Source: Orientallactaga sibirica (Eukaryota > Chordata > Mammalia > Rodentia > Dipodidae). From it: a stretch of 64,000 bases of DNA. Location of the stretch: contig JAEOAD010000240.1 of NCBI GenBank assembly GCA_036365145.1, positions 1,798,001 through 1,862,000 on the forward strand. Direction: 5' to 3'. A program made the translations under genes and the position numbers. Shown here piece by piece: positions 32,831-44,785 of the stretch; the first letter of the stretch is position 1; every line of letters starts with the position of its first letter. The notes beneath the pieces were generated by a model. The model worked only from the letters and a program-made list of their open reading frames with translations. It was not told the origin of the DNA and ran no database searches.

Positions 32831-34140
32831 TAAAATGATTTTAAAATGAACAAATGTGATTGCCAGTAAATTATAATAAACAATATTTGATATATTGTCA
32901 CTGATAACTTGGGAAATATTTCCAAACTTGAGATTACACAAAATTAGTTTTATATAGATAAGTTAAAACTCAAAGTACTGATGAGTAGGTTTCATGCTGT
33001 AGAAGGCCAGTTCACAGAAAATAGCATAACCATATAGATATAAAGCCTTAAAAACATGGCTGAGACTTCTCATCAAAAAGAATGTCTACTTTTAAGGACT
33101 TTTAAAAGATAGATTGATGTTCCTCTAGTTCTTACTAAAACATTTCATTATGATTTAGCTTTCCTGAATCCATTCATATAAAATGAATTTCATTAATCAA
33201 AAATTCTATTAAGCACCCCTTTCACACATCACTAGTGCAATAATAATTGACATTCATAATAATTCCTATACGTCTTCACAAGACTCTTCTGGATGTCTTC
33301 TGAAGGAAAATACATGAAATAATGCTCTATAATTTTGCAAGTAGGTATGTTTTATCTTATGGGTTATTCCTTGCATGAACTATGTAAACGTAAAAGTTTG
33401 TTATAATTTTGTAGTTGACATATAAAGGTTAATCAGCAGTTTTCATTTCTATAGGAGATATACCCAGACAGCTCCTACAAGGTCTGGATTCTCATCAGAG
33501 CTTCATTAAGTTCTCAGTTCATATGCTGAATAGTGACAGCAACTCCCCCAGACCCAGGCAAAGCTCCTGATCCTCCCATAAGCACATTCTCACTGCATTA
33601 CCTTGACAGTGACTCCAACAAACTGTTGCCTTTCTGAGTCTCCAGTCTGGCCCTCTCCTGTTCAAATTTTACCAGGAGTGAGATGTTGCCTTGAAATAAA
33701 ATGGTCCCATTTGCAGATATAATTTTCTGAGGTGACCAGGTCCATCCAAGCCCTGCCTAGATTCTTCCATGTGAACTCTCTATCTGAAAGGCACTCAATA
33801 CATCCAACAGAAGAGTAAAAGCCAAATTCCACAGTTTCACCTTCCAGCTAATCTTGGAATTCTAAAATAATCTAGGAATTAGAAGCTAATCTCAGGTGAG
33901 TCATTTCCTCAGGACCTTGTTGGAGTGTGTACCCTTTTCATCCTGTGCCTCTACTGCTCCAGAGCTTCAAGTCAGCTGAACTGATGGATAGCCGACTTGT
34001 GCAGCATAGAGTCAGAGACCACTTGGGTAGAGAGGCCATCAGTGAGGCTGTGCCCCCTGGTTATTTCCACTCTCTTCTTTCCATGGCTGCGTATTTCCTG
34101 GAGTGGGAAGAGTTTGCCTAAATATAGGAAATATTTATTT
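32831..34140. other. Slc35f1 intron, unique part
   Basis: About 1.3 kb with no repeat I recognise. Short 60-codon frames near 33930-34170 show no family features. Confidence 0.45.
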
Positions 34141-34144
34141 AAAA

Positions 34145-34490
34145 TCAGCATGCTTGAGAGATGACTCAATGGGTAAAGTGCTTGCTATGAAGCCTCAGGA
34201 CCCAAGTTCAGGTCCCAGAGCCAAGCATGGTGACATATGCCTATAATCCCAGCACAGGAGAGGTAGTGACAGGAAAATTCCTAGACTGCCTTTCTAGACT
34301 ATTAGAACTTGTAAGCTCTGAAAAAAAAGTCAGACTATTTATCAAAAACGTAAGGTAAACATTGACTGAGGAAGACACCCAATGTCAACCTCTGCCTTTC
34401 ACACTCCCATGCACACCCATGAATGAGCACCTGCACATGAACATGCTTTCACACACATACTAACATGCACACACACACACTCACTCACAC
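34145..34490 (+). mobile_element. B3 SINE
   Basis: TGAGAGATGACTCAATGGGT, ATGCCTATAATCCCAGCAC, ACGTAAGGTAAACATTGACT, AACCTCTGCCTTTCACACTC, then an interrupted CA-rich tail. Confidence 0.8.
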
Positions 34491-35076
34491 ATAATTGGGT
34501 ATAAACCATAATCAACTAAAACTAAATTTAAAACAATGTTTTTATTTGAAAAGAAGAAAATATTAATATAATGGCAAATTACATGTACTTTCAACCCATA
34601 AATCCTTTCAGTCTCCTTATCTAAGCATGTACATACTTTTCATGTGGTCAAAATGTAGTCTTAAGTATTCTGTTATATCTTCATTCTCTGACTAGTAGAG
34701 GGTAGAACTTGATTTTGTTGGTTTTATAACTGGTTTACTAAACAGGTATAAAATACCTTGAAATAAACATATCATGTATGTATATTAACATCTATTTGCA
34801 GACACACTGCTAAGTAGAAGACATGGATTTGGGGAGAATAAACTGAAAAAAGCTTGTCTCCTCAAATAGGGAAGGCTAACTTCCAGTTGTATCTACATAG
34901 TAGTCTTTATATCCAAGTACATCTGGAAAACAGGTTTTTAAAATTTTTGTTCAATCTCAGATTGCAGAACTGCTGGCAAAAATGTCAGAATATAATAAAG
35001 AAAGCTCAACTTGCTGGTTCTAGACTATTGTTAAGAAAATGTTAATGAGACTCGGTCTGTTTTCTTTGGTTCCTAG
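34491..35076. other. Slc35f1 intron end, AT-rich
   Basis: AT-rich unique sequence ending in the acceptor TTTTCTTTGGTTCCTAG. Confidence 0.5.
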
Positions 35077-35233
35077 GGGAAAATAAGCTGGTCGGGGACC
35101 TTCTGGTCTTAGGAGGAGCCACACTCTATGGTATTTCAAATGTGTGGGAAGAATACATTATCCGAACCTTGAGCCGAGTGGAATTTCTGGGAATGATTGG
35201 TCTCTTCGGTGCATTTTTTAGTGGAATTCAATT
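35077..35233 (+). CDS. Slc35f1: Slc35f1 internal exon (residues about 213-265)
   Basis: Acceptor TTTCTTTGGTTCCTAG, donor GTGAGTAAAA. The first two bases complete the Gly codon begun in the previous exon. The frame then reads [39 protein letters not shown] and [12 protein letters not shown], ending two bases into a Leu codon. The [20 protein letters not shown] segment is a conserved DMT-family helix and loop, expected to start the second half of the internally duplicated transporter fold. There are no stops or frameshifts, and the residues match SLC35F1. The exon is 157 bp. Confidence 0.96.
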
Positions 35234-35326
35234 GTGAGTAAAAATAACAAGAAATTCAAAAACTGTAAGTTGATCTTATTTTTATGAGTTTCATCCTTGG
35301 AGTGTAAAAATCAAGAGAGCGTTTGA

Positions 35327-35485
35327 GTCTCCAGGTCCCACGTTTAGCAGACACAAAGTGACACAAGGGCACAATGCCACACTTGCCCACAAGGAGGCAC
35401 ACACATCTGGAGTTGTTCACAGTGGCTGAGAGACTGCTGGTGCTCGCTCTCTCTCTCTCTCACTCTCCCAAAAAAAAAAAAAAAT
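35327..35485 (+). mobile_element. B2 SINE, long form, 5'-truncated
   Basis: Begins inside the element (GTCTCCAGGTCCCACGTTTA), carries a CTCF-like block degraded to CCACAAGGAGGCAC at 35387-35400, then (CT)n and a 15-A tail. It starts only 93 bp after the Slc35f1 exon. Confidence 0.88.
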
Positions 35486-35612
35486 CAAAATAGAACAGTA
35501 ATATTAACCTCCCATAGAGAGGTCTAATAAATTCTGAAAACTCAATATCCTTATTAGTAAATTACTTCTGAACTAAATAAGTTTATCACAAGTTCTTATA
35601 AAAACACTTATT

Positions 35613-35835
35613 AGGGTTGGAGAGATGGCTCAGCAGTTAAGGCACTTCACTGCAGAGCCTAACGGCCCAAGCTGGATTCTCCCATACCCATGTAAAGCTA
35701 TATTCACAGGATGGAGCATACATCTGGAGTCCATTGCAGAGGCTGGAGGCCCTGGTGCACCCATTCTCTCTTTCTGTCTATTTTCTTCTCTCTCTGCTTG
35801 CAAACACAAAAATAAATGTAAAAATATTCACAAAA
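35613..35835 (+). mobile_element. B2 SINE, short form
   Basis: GGTTGGAGAGATGGCTCAGC head, GGCCCTGGTGCACCCATTCT, CT-rich tail, AAATAAATGTAAAAATATT. Confidence 0.93.
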
Positions 35836-36045
35836 CATTTACTAGACCTTGAAAATCCTTTGCAAAAAAAGTATTTAAAGTACATGCATTCTCTGAAACC
35901 AGGGAGTGAGTTATTTATAGAAGTAAAAAGTAACTTACAAAGGTCATGATTTGATGGCATTCTCTTTCCTAGTTCTTTTTCATAAGAAGTGTTATTTTAT
36001 TCCCCATAAATATGTGTAAATGAGCCATATTTCAAATTCAATTCT

Positions 36046-36267
36046 TAGGGCTGGAGAGATGGCTTAGTGGTTAAGGCACTTACTGGTATAGCCAAAGGAC
36101 TCAGTTTCAATTCCCCAGGACCCATGTAAGCCAGATTCACAAGGTGGTCCATGGGTCTGGAGTCCATTTGCAGTAGCTAGAGGCCCTGGTACTCCCATTT
36201 TTTCTCTGTGTCTCAAATAAATAAATAATAAAGACATGTGCCACCACCCCTAGCTCCTTTAAAAAAA
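36046..36267 (+). mobile_element. B2 SINE with extra 3' sequence
   Basis: AGGGCTGGAGAGATGGCTTA head; after the AAATAAATAAATAATAAAG tail comes ACATGTGCCACCACCCCTAG, a B1-like scrap, before the A run. A perfect 14-bp duplication TCAAATTCAATTCT (36032-36045 and 36268-36281) encloses all of it, so the scrap was carried in with the insertion. Confidence 0.9.
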
Positions 36268-36281
36268 TCAAATTCAATTCT

Positions 36282-37487
36282 CAGAATTTAATATTTGAAT
36301 TTTCCTTAAGAAGGTAAAGATATAACACTGACATGCACTAAGCATCACAAAGTGAAAAGTGACATAATTCTGGAATTGGAACATACATCATCACCTAATG
36401 CATCATCTAGTGCCTAGAATTTGTGTCAAACAAAGCATAATTTTCCACCAGTAAAAAAACATATATTTTAGCTTCATATAAAGAGTACAATTGAATTTCA
36501 TCAATCCTTTTGCATGAACAAGCAATTCTTATTTCACCAATTTTTTTTCTACAAACAATTCTCTATAATTGTATTGGTTCAGTATCTGAAATTATTAATG
36601 CAAGATGTTTGGTTATAACATTAAGCATGTTTTGCATAAAGGCTCTATCCAGCATCTCTCCAAATCTCAGTGTCCTGAAATACTGGTGGAAAACTTTATA
36701 GCAAACAAGGAACTGAAATGGGAAGACTGAGGATTTACTTTGGGTTCATTTTGAAAGCTTAATGACATTTGAAAACCCCTAAATGTGATGCTTCATATTT
36801 GTGAGAAGAAGTGAGATTGTTTGGTTCAACTATCATAGTCAACATTCTACAGACAAGTGGCTTATTTAATAGATTATTACTTTGAACTCCAAAATATATA
36901 TTTCAAGATCTACTTCTCATTTTTTGGTTATCATCTGTTAGTACTGATTGAACTCGTTGGGAGACACTAGTTCACTCCTAGAAATTAAAGCATAGATGTC
37001 ACATAAGAACTTGTCAGAAATTCACCTCCATGACCCAACCCAGATTTACTGAAACTAAATCTCTTGGGGATGGGACTCATCAGATGGTGTTTTACTACAC
37101 TCTCCAGGTGATTCTCTAAGAACCACTGCTCATAAGAATGTTCAGTCAGCAAATTGATTTATCCTGTAAACAGAAAATTTCTATACCTCACTATTTGCTT
37201 CTTACAAGGCATCTGAGCAATAGAAAAAGAAAAACACACTAAATTGGATAGCTTATTTGGATAAAAACAGTAAGATTTGAATTCCATCATACCACTAGCT
37301 GCTTTCCATGCTGCTGGCCACATCTAGAAAACCTATATCTATCGTAGAATATGGACTGCCTCTGCCTAGACATTGTTTTTGAAAGTCACTTGTCTCCTTT
37401 TAACATTTGTGTGAGTATGGTATAGATAGAGAAGAGGAAGCACAGCACATGTCATGCTCATCAGCTCTACTATCTTTGAATCTGCAG
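36282..37487. other. Slc35f1 intron, unique part
   Basis: 1.2 kb with no repeat recognised, ending in the acceptor TATCTTTGAATCTGCAG. Confidence 0.5.
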
Positions 37488-37540
37488 AGCCATCATGGAG
37501 CACAAGGAACTGTTAAAGGTGCCCTGGGACTGGCAAATAG
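37488..37540 (+). CDS. Slc35f1: Slc35f1 small internal exon (53 bp, residues about 265-283)
   Basis: The first base completes the Leu codon from the previous exon. The frame reads AIMEHKELLKVPWDWQI and ends one base into a Gly codon before donor GTAAGGTG. This is a hydrophilic loop between membrane helices, conserved in SLC35F1 (SLC35F2 has a similar loop with different residues). At 53 bp it is too short to stand out as an open frame. The call rests on exact phase continuity with both neighbours and on residue identity. Skipping it would shift the frame, since 53 is not a multiple of 3. Confidence 0.93.
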
Positions 37541-38160
37541 GTAAGGTGTCTGCTCACCTCACATGCTACTTCTCAGGAAATCTGAAAAAATGTGTTTGAA
37601 AAGTGACGTAAGTTAGGTAGGGAGTATGAAGAAGAAAGGGACTTAGAATGGCAGGGTACAAAAGAAGATGAAATTCCTTGCTATTTGAGGAATCCACACA
37701 CACATACTGAGTCTGGATTGCATAGCTCAGCTTGTCCTGTACTTGAACCTCTGCCTATTAGCACTGTCGAGGTGCTTCGTGGTGACATAGAAGTTGGTAA
37801 TGAGGCTAAAGAACAACCAGAAAAGAAAATGCTTGAGGCAGTGGTAGCACAGAAATAACAGCAATTTTCTAGTCAGGAAACACAAAACTGATGTGATCAT
37901 TGAAAAGTGGCATTTTAGTAAAGGGAAAAAACTGAATTTAGCAAAAAGGCATGAAAAGACACAATGTAATAGGTATCTGGGGTCCATTTTCAGAAGGAGC
38001 AGTTTGCACATAAGAAATGGTTAATTGATCTCCAAATGGACTTGGAAAACACCAGACACACTTTGAGCTAGTTAATTCTTACCCAGAGCATCTCACATTC
38101 TAATTGTTTCTAAAGTCACTTTCCTCTAAAAAAAATTAAGTCAAGGATTTCAGGTGCTCA
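37541..38160. other. Slc35f1 intron, unique part
   Basis: No repeat recognised; a 94-codon - strand frame at 37727-38011 is Phe/Leu-rich with no family features. Confidence 0.45.
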
Positions 38161-38161
38161 G

Positions 38162-38512
38162 TATGGTGGTTTGAATAAGATGTGTCCCATAGACTCATGT
38201 GCTCTGAATGCCTGGTCCCCAGCTGACGACAATGTGGTAGGTGGAACCTTGCAAGAGGTGTGTTGTTGGGGAATGACTTAGGAGTGTTATAGCCAGCAAT
38301 TCCTTACTAGAATCTAGTTTGTTCTCTTGCTGCTATTTTCTACCTGCTGTGGCATAAGTGATGTCCAGCCTCTACTCATGACATACTTTCCCCGGCAATG
38401 ATGGTGCTTCCCCTTGACACTGTAAGCCAAAACAAAAACTGTCTTCCCATAAGCTGCTTTTTGTTGGGTGCTTTCTCTCAGCAATGAGACACTCAGAGGT
38501 GCTCTAATGATT
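38162..38512 (+). mobile_element. Solo LTR, MaLR type
   Basis: TGGTTTGAATAAGATGTGTC start, TAGACTCATG, CCTGGTCCCCAGCTGA, then GTAAGCCAAAACAAAAAC and AAGCTGCTTTTTGTTGGGTG. Typical MaLR LTR wording; the right border is approximate. Confidence 0.85.
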
Positions 38513-39690
38513 GATCACACAGAAAACCCAAAAGGGACTACCACTTAGTACCTGAGAAGGTTTATCCTGAGTTATAAGGGTCCCAGCAGTGAACACAAAG
38601 ACATCAATGATAAACTCACTTGTATCACTTTACCTATGACCAGCCCATGAGAATCAGGAGCTAAGTCACTGCCATTGTCATTCCCTCTGAAGACATACAG
38701 AGTAACAGAAGTTGGCATGGCCTTCCTGATGGGTTATCTCAGTGGCTTCAAGGGCTGACTAGCCCTTGTGTTTGTCCAGAGTCTCTCCACATATTTGTAT
38801 CTCAAGTGTGGGCACAGAATATTATAATTAAATGAAAATAGAAGAGAAAAGAAGAACAGCTGGAAAAGTAGCCAGCTGCAAGGTATAGAAGCAGGCGCCT
38901 TAGTGGCTAGTGAAGTCAGGACTCTCAAATGTCCCTCGTGCTTTGCACCTCTCATGAAGTAGTGTGTGAGTAAAATTTAATAGTGAGGTAATAGCAGTAA
39001 TCAAAAAGAATTTGTCCTCTAATTATGCAGATGTTGTGTGCATGTCCATTGAGATTCTATTATAATTCAGTGTTAGTTAAATGCACTATCAAAAGAGAGT
39101 TTTATCCTGAGCTCTCAGATTTCCATTAAGACCTCAGTCTCCTGCAGTCCAAGATGATGAAGACAGTGTAAAAGGCACAGGTTACAGAGCCATCAGATTA
39201 ATTTCTGACTGGAAATATGACCAAAATGGCCTAAAAAGTAAATCATATATTTAGCCTTTTCTTCTGAAGGACTTGTAGGGTTGAGCTTGAGATTTCAATA
39301 CCAGACCCTCTTTTGTCCTCATTAGGTCACCCTGACCAACTGCATGGTTTAGTTGCCTAGCTCAGTTCTAACCACATGACATCCCACAAATCAGTATTAA
39401 TTAAATGAGCTTGTGCATGAATGACAGCAGAAGTGCCTCTACTCTTCCTCACCGCTTCTCACACATTAAACAAAAAGGAAGTGGTGGAAACAGTAGCAGG
39501 GTTTAGGCTTGACATTGTGCTTACTTCTGGGGAGCTGGGAGATGGCAGATAAGTAAATGAAAGTCATGATCCAAAGAAGCAGAGGTTAGCATCCTGTCAG
39601 GAAGTCACCCAAGGATGACAAGAGCCACACCTACACCCAGCTCTGGTTTCTGTGTGCTGGTAAGAAGCTCACATTGCTTTAGTTAAGAGG
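38513..39690. other. Slc35f1 intron, unique part
   Basis: No repeat or coding signal recognised. Confidence 0.45.

Positions 39691-39745
<55 letters not shown>
39691..39745 (+). repeat. (CA)n(GA)n microsatellite
   Basis: A short CA run followed by about 20 GA units. Confidence 0.95.
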
Positions 39746-39747
<2 letters not shown>

Positions 39748-39828
39748 CCATGGCAGTCTTCAGGTGCTATGATTGGCCAGTGAGTTTTTCTCCTTTCTCT
39801 GCACAACTATAATCTACCTCATGCCATT

Positions 39829-41675
39829 TGTTGCAGTCAGGTTTGCATTGCTGGCAGAAATTACCTGACCAAGAGCAGTTTTGGGGGGAAAGGAAGGGTT
39901 TATTTTGTCTTACAGACTGGAGAGGACACTCCATGATGGCAGGGAAAACGATGGCATGAGCAGAGGGTGGACATTTCCTCCTGGCCAACATCAGGTTGAC
40001 AAAAGGAGCAGGAAAGTGTGCCAAACACTGGCATGGGGAAAATGGCTATAATACCCATAAGCCCACCCCCCAAACTACACTTCCTCCAGGAGGCTTTAAT
40101 TTCCAATTGCCTTCAGCTGGGGAGACCAGCATTCAGAATATCTAAATTTATGGGGGACACCTGAATCAAACTACAACATTCCACCCCTGGCCCCCATAAA
40201 CTGATAACCATCTATGATGTAAAATGCAATGCATTCATCCAACTTTAAAAGTCCCCATAGTTTTTATCAATCCTAATGATGTTCAAAAACATTCCCATAG
40301 TTCAAGATCTTTTAACTGAGCGATGATACCAAAAATAAACCAAAATCCCCATAATGGCACAGAATAAACACTCATACTATAAAAGATGGCACTGGGCATA
40401 GCAAAGAAACATCAAACTCTGTAGTTCCAAGTCCAACAACTCTAGTCCGTGAAAAGTCTCCAAGTCCGGTAATTCTAACCAGCAACAAGTCTCTGGAGTT
40501 CCAGTTACTCCCCTCCAGCTAGGCTACTCACAGACCTGGAAAACTTCAACTGGGGCCAACAGCTCTCCTTAGCAGCCATCTCATGGTCCTGGCATCTTCA
40601 CTGGGTCTCCGCTGCAACCCACAGTCCATCTTCATGGCTCCACTGGGTCTCCATGCAGGCATCCAGCAAACCTGTTTCACATTGCCTACAGCCGTTTCCA
40701 AAACACAATACTCTGTTGCAACTTCAATGAACCTCTCTTTCCTACATTTCTTACACTCCATAATGCCAGGTGGGGTACCAATTTGTTAATCCAGCGGGGG
40801 GGAGGTGGGGAATAAAGCAGACTTTGAAGAACAGGACACTCCTTGAGCATTCAGCCCCCTTCAAAAGACTCTGTTCTTTCTGTTGTTCCAATGCAGGTCA
40901 GTTGGCCCTATCTCAATGGCTGTGATCTCGCATGCAAATGCAGCTGAACATGCAGCAGTTTGGGCCAAAAGATTTCATTTCTGTGCCATATCCCTCTGCT
41001 CACACCAGTCTATTTCTACACAATGCAACCCTGCACAGCTTCTCAGGACATGGGCATCATAGCAAGCCTCTCACACAAATTGTCAGGCAAAGCTCTTTCT
41101 CACCCCTCACAAGCCAGACCTCACAGTTCTTTCTGCATTCAGATCTTTCAAGTCTAATCAGAATAATCCATCAAACTGTACTTACAGCACTGCAAGGCAT
41201 CTCTTAGATCAAGGTTTCAAATCCTTCTACATTCCTCTTGAAAATCAGCTACAAAAGGCCAAAGCCACACAGTCAGATGGTCTAGCAACAATCTTATTCC
41301 TCAGTATCAACATTACTGTTGCAAGTATGTTCGCATTGCTGGCAAAAATTACCTGACCAAGAGCAGTTTGGGGGGAAAGGAAGGGTTTATTTTGTCTTAC
41401 AGACTGGAGAGGACACTCCATAATGGCAGGGAAAAATGATGGCATGAGCAGAGGGTGGACATCACCCCCTGGCCAACATCAGATGGACAACAGGAACAGG
41501 AGAGTGTGCCAAACATTGGCAAGGGGAAAGTGGCTATAATACCCATAAGCCACCCCCCCCCCAAAAAAAAATACACTGCCTCCAGGAGGCTTTAATTCTC
41601 CAGTTGCCATCACCTGGGGAGACTAGCATTCAGAATACCTACGTTTATGGGGGATACCTGAATCAAACCACCACA
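39829..41675 (-). mobile_element. Two-LTR MaLR retrotransposon (non-autonomous)
   Basis: Two direct LTRs, 39829-40178 and 41317-41675, both running TGTTGCA...CACA/CAACA, enclose a 1138-bp internal region. The insertion is flanked by CCATT (39824-39828) and CCATC (41676-41680), a 5-bp duplication with one mismatch. On the - strand a purine-rich tract (complement of TTCCACCCCTGGCCCCC) abuts the 3' LTR. The internal region shows no gag or pol and encodes nothing recognisable. Internal text matches the elements at 49082-51219 and 60690-62425. Confidence 0.92.
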
Positions 41676-41680
41676 CCATC

Positions 41681-42164
41681 TCTGGAGCAACTCATGTTAT
41701 CCCCTTATCAATACAGAAAGACTTTCTCTTATGTGGTAAGTAGGAAAGTAACTGCTTTGCATTTTCTGGATTTGATGGAATTTTTAAAAAACAGATTAGT
41801 ATTTTTCTACAATGTGGACTAATTTTAAAATGCAGAGTAATTAAAAGCAAGAAGATAATAGTTATGCTTGTTTTATCCCTTTGTTTTATTCTACTGAACA
41901 GAAAGGCAGGTTGTGATTATCAGTAAACTCAAGAAAAACGTATGACTTAATATAGCTAAAGTGTCCTCCCTGGAGCAGGCACATTAGAATCACAGCCAGA
42001 AATCTAATAAAGAACTTAAGTTCCCTTTTCCCACTTATTGTGTTAATGGGTGTGTAAACAAGTGTGAGCTAATGTGCAATCATGTGTCATAAGAAAGGAA
42101 AGTAGTAGGTGGGGGGTCAGTTGACAGAGGCTTGTAGCATGGAAGGATTTTTTTCACTTACTTT
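41681..42164. other. Slc35f1 intron, unique part
   Basis: No repeat or coding signal recognised. Confidence 0.45.
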
Positions 42165-42323
42165 TTTCAAGGTAGTGTCTTGATATAGACAGGCTGACCT
42201 GGAATTCACTATGTAGTTTCAGGCTGGCCTTGTAGTTTCAGGCTGGCCTTGAACTCACGGTGATCCTCCTACCTCTGCCTCCCAAGTGCTAGGATTAGGG
42301 GGGTGTGCCACCATGCCAGGCTC
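42165..42323 (-). mobile_element. B1 SINE with an internal 19-bp duplication
   Basis: Antisense B1 (CTGACCTGGAATTCACTATG, CTGCCTCCCAAGTGCTAGGA, CCACCATGCCAGGC). TGTAGTTTCAGGCTGGCCT occurs twice in exact tandem, at 42212-42230 and 42231-42249. Confidence 0.92.
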
Positions 42324-42460
42324 TTTTTTTTTTTTTTTTTTTTTGAGACAGGATCTCCTTCTTATAAATTTAGCTTAAGCTGTTCTCAAACTCACTAATC
42401 TTCTAGTCTCAGTCTTGTACATACTTGGATTCCAAGAGTGAACCACCATGCCCAGCTTTT
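42324..42460 (-). mobile_element. Older B1-like SINE, adjoining
   Basis: A long T run (antisense tail) then GAGACAGGATCTCCTTC, GCTGTTCTCAAACTCAC and AACCACCATGCCCAGC; a more diverged antisense B1. Confidence 0.75.
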
Positions 42461-42499
42461 TATTCACTGTTGATGTTGCAGTTGCTGATTATTTTGGTT

Positions 42500-42525
42500 T
42501 TTTTTTTTTTTTTTTTTTTTTTTTG
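42500..42525 (+). repeat. Poly-T run
   Basis: About 24 consecutive T with no recognisable element attached. Confidence 0.9.
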
Positions 42526-44630
42526 TAGATCAGATCATGTTAGGGCCCTGCTACAAGCTACTTAGTGGCTTCCTATTGCAACTAGAAGAAGATAAATATC
42601 TTTCCAATATATACAGGGTTTGGCATAATCCCCTTCCTCATTTTCCTGCCTCACTCTACTTATGACCATTCAGCCACTGTGGTCTCTGTAAGCTTCTAAA
42701 ATAATCCATGTCTTCTTCCTCCTTAAGGATCTTTTACATATAGATTTCTCTGCCCAGAATATTCTTTCTTCCCTTATTTTCTCTGACCTCCATTTAGACA
42801 TTCAGCATTTGTGGTAAATGCTATCTGACAAAGCAGCCTTACATGGCATCCTACCTAAAACAAGCTCACTGCCATTCTCTAAAAGAAACTATTTTCTTTC
42901 TGCATGGCACCAATATTGAGCAAAGCTTCTTCTCATTTTATGGGATTCCTAGCCAGTAGCACAGTGCTGAGGGCAAAGTGAGCTCTCAGTGAAATTACTG
43001 AATAAATGATGAAATGTGAAAGACCAGAGCCCACAGCTCAGAATTCTCTTATATTGGATTCTGGAACTAAGCCTAGTCATTATATGATCTAAGTCAGTGA
43101 TATGCTTGAAATGATGGGAAGGAGGGTGGAAAAAGAAGGGGAAGCAAACAGAGAAGGTCCTCGTGTGTCTAGACTATATTTTATCCAAATTGAATACTTA
43201 TAGTGGAAAAATTTTAAAGTAAATTTTGTTCCTATCCTGTTAATCACAGATTTAAAAAGAAATACTGGATTTAATTGTTATGCCTTTTTATATTAGTCAT
43301 AAACTATCTAGTATTTATTACATTTTTTACTTGGTTAAAAGGAAAATGAATTATAAGTAGAGTAAAACTCAGGTGCAGGGAAATTTATTTTTAGGGAATT
43401 AAATTTTCTAATGGGGAATCTAAAAACATCTGGTATGACAGAATGCACATTGAGAAGAGGTGTCCTGTCTTAGTGAAACTGGAAAGCAGCAATCCCATGT
43501 GTCAGCATGGAGGGCAAGTCCGCCACACTAGAGGGGGCTGTTGTACTGTTTGCTTAATGTTCAGAACAATTGTTATATAGAGCTGATGTGGTGTTTTTGG
43601 AACTTAGGATCTAAAACATAAAGAATTAAAGTTTATGCCCCTAAATAGCTTTCATAGGAGCAAAGATAAATTTGTTGTTGAGGAAATGCTGGTTTCCATG
43701 GTCAGAGGAACTGCACCAAGTCCCACAAGTTTCACTGGATTCAGAGGAAGCCATCTGCCTATAGCCCATACCAGACATGTTTCCATCAATGTGCCTTTGC
43801 AAAGACCACTTATAATACCCAAAGGGCCACTGTATTACTCAGGCTTATTCTATGCCTTATTCTTTCAAGGTAGAGAAATGAGCATTATTTTTCTGCACTT
43901 ATATTAAAATCTGGGAAAAGAGTCTAGAACTAGTTATAACCTCTGCCTTCCATCCAAAACTCATGGAATTACTGTGTCTGCATAATTGTGCACAGAGAGA
44001 CAGAGTGAGAAAATACGTAAATATATTTTTTCTACACTGACATAAGAGTAGGGCACAGTGTTTGGGGGTAGAGATGAATATAATTTAAGAATTTTGAAGA
44101 TATTAACAGATACCCTGTGCTCAAAGCAATGGTGTATTCTGCTCATACAGTTAGGTCTCCAGTTTAGTATTCCAACTCTAGCTCCCTCTGACATGTAATC
44201 TTTTCAACAACTACCTAGTTTGTTCATCATTATGAACACATTGATACCACACAGTTTTATTATTGCTTTGGAAGTAAAAAATCCAAGAAGTTTAAAATGT
44301 TTAAAACTATGTGGACAGCAAAAATAATTGCAGCACCCTTGGAAAAAAATTCAGAAGTCTCGGAATATTGCTACTAAGAGGCTCTTCTTCCACAAGATGC
44401 AAATGTCAGATATGGAGGGAGAAACAGAATGTTTATTTTCCACAAATAATTTTTAACTTTTCACTCTATAGTTCATCTGTGAATGTGCCAATATTAAACA
44501 GCAGTTAATGTGGTGAAAGAAAAGCCACTTGTGGTGAGTCACAGATGGTATATGCCCTTCACTTCCTTATCTCAGTATGGATGCTGAAGATGATGGAGGA
44601 AGCCTTGATGTTCTCTGTCTTTGCCCCTAG
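42526..44630. other. Slc35f1 intron, 2.1 kb free of recognisable repeats
   Basis: The longest stretch in the window with no SINE, LINE or LTR that I can identify. It ends in the acceptor TCTCTGTCTTTGCCCCTAG. A CTCF-like CGCCACACTAGAGGGGGCTG lies at 43521-43540. No open frame is convincing. Confidence 0.5.
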
Positions 44631-44785
44631 GACTGCTCTATGTGGGCTTCAGTGCCTGCATGTTTGGTCTCTACAGCTTTATGCCAGTTGTCATAAAGAA
44701 AACCAGTGCCACCTCCGTCAATCTCTCTCTGCTCACTGCAGATTTGTACAGCCTATTCTGTGGACTGTTTCTCTTCCACTACAAG
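44631..44785 (+). CDS. Slc35f1: Slc35f1 internal exon (residues about 283-334)
   Basis: Acceptor CTGTCTTTGCCCCTAG, donor GTAAGTTGAC. The first two bases complete a Gly codon. The frame then reads [40 protein letters not shown] and [11 protein letters not shown], ending exactly on a codon (phase 0). It contributes two to three C-terminal membrane helices with the conserved TSATSVNL...LTADLYSL signature of the SLC35F branch. The missing partner exon should start with residues of the FSGLY type and encode the last helix and cytosolic tail. I found no such sequence up to 64000. Frame and residues match SLC35F1; no lesions seen. Confidence 0.96.

Noticed and set aside
41604..41822. Start of a possible gene beside the 41.3-kb repeat
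   Set aside because: The first half lies in the MaLR LTR, the rest is unique AT-rich sequence without any family feature.
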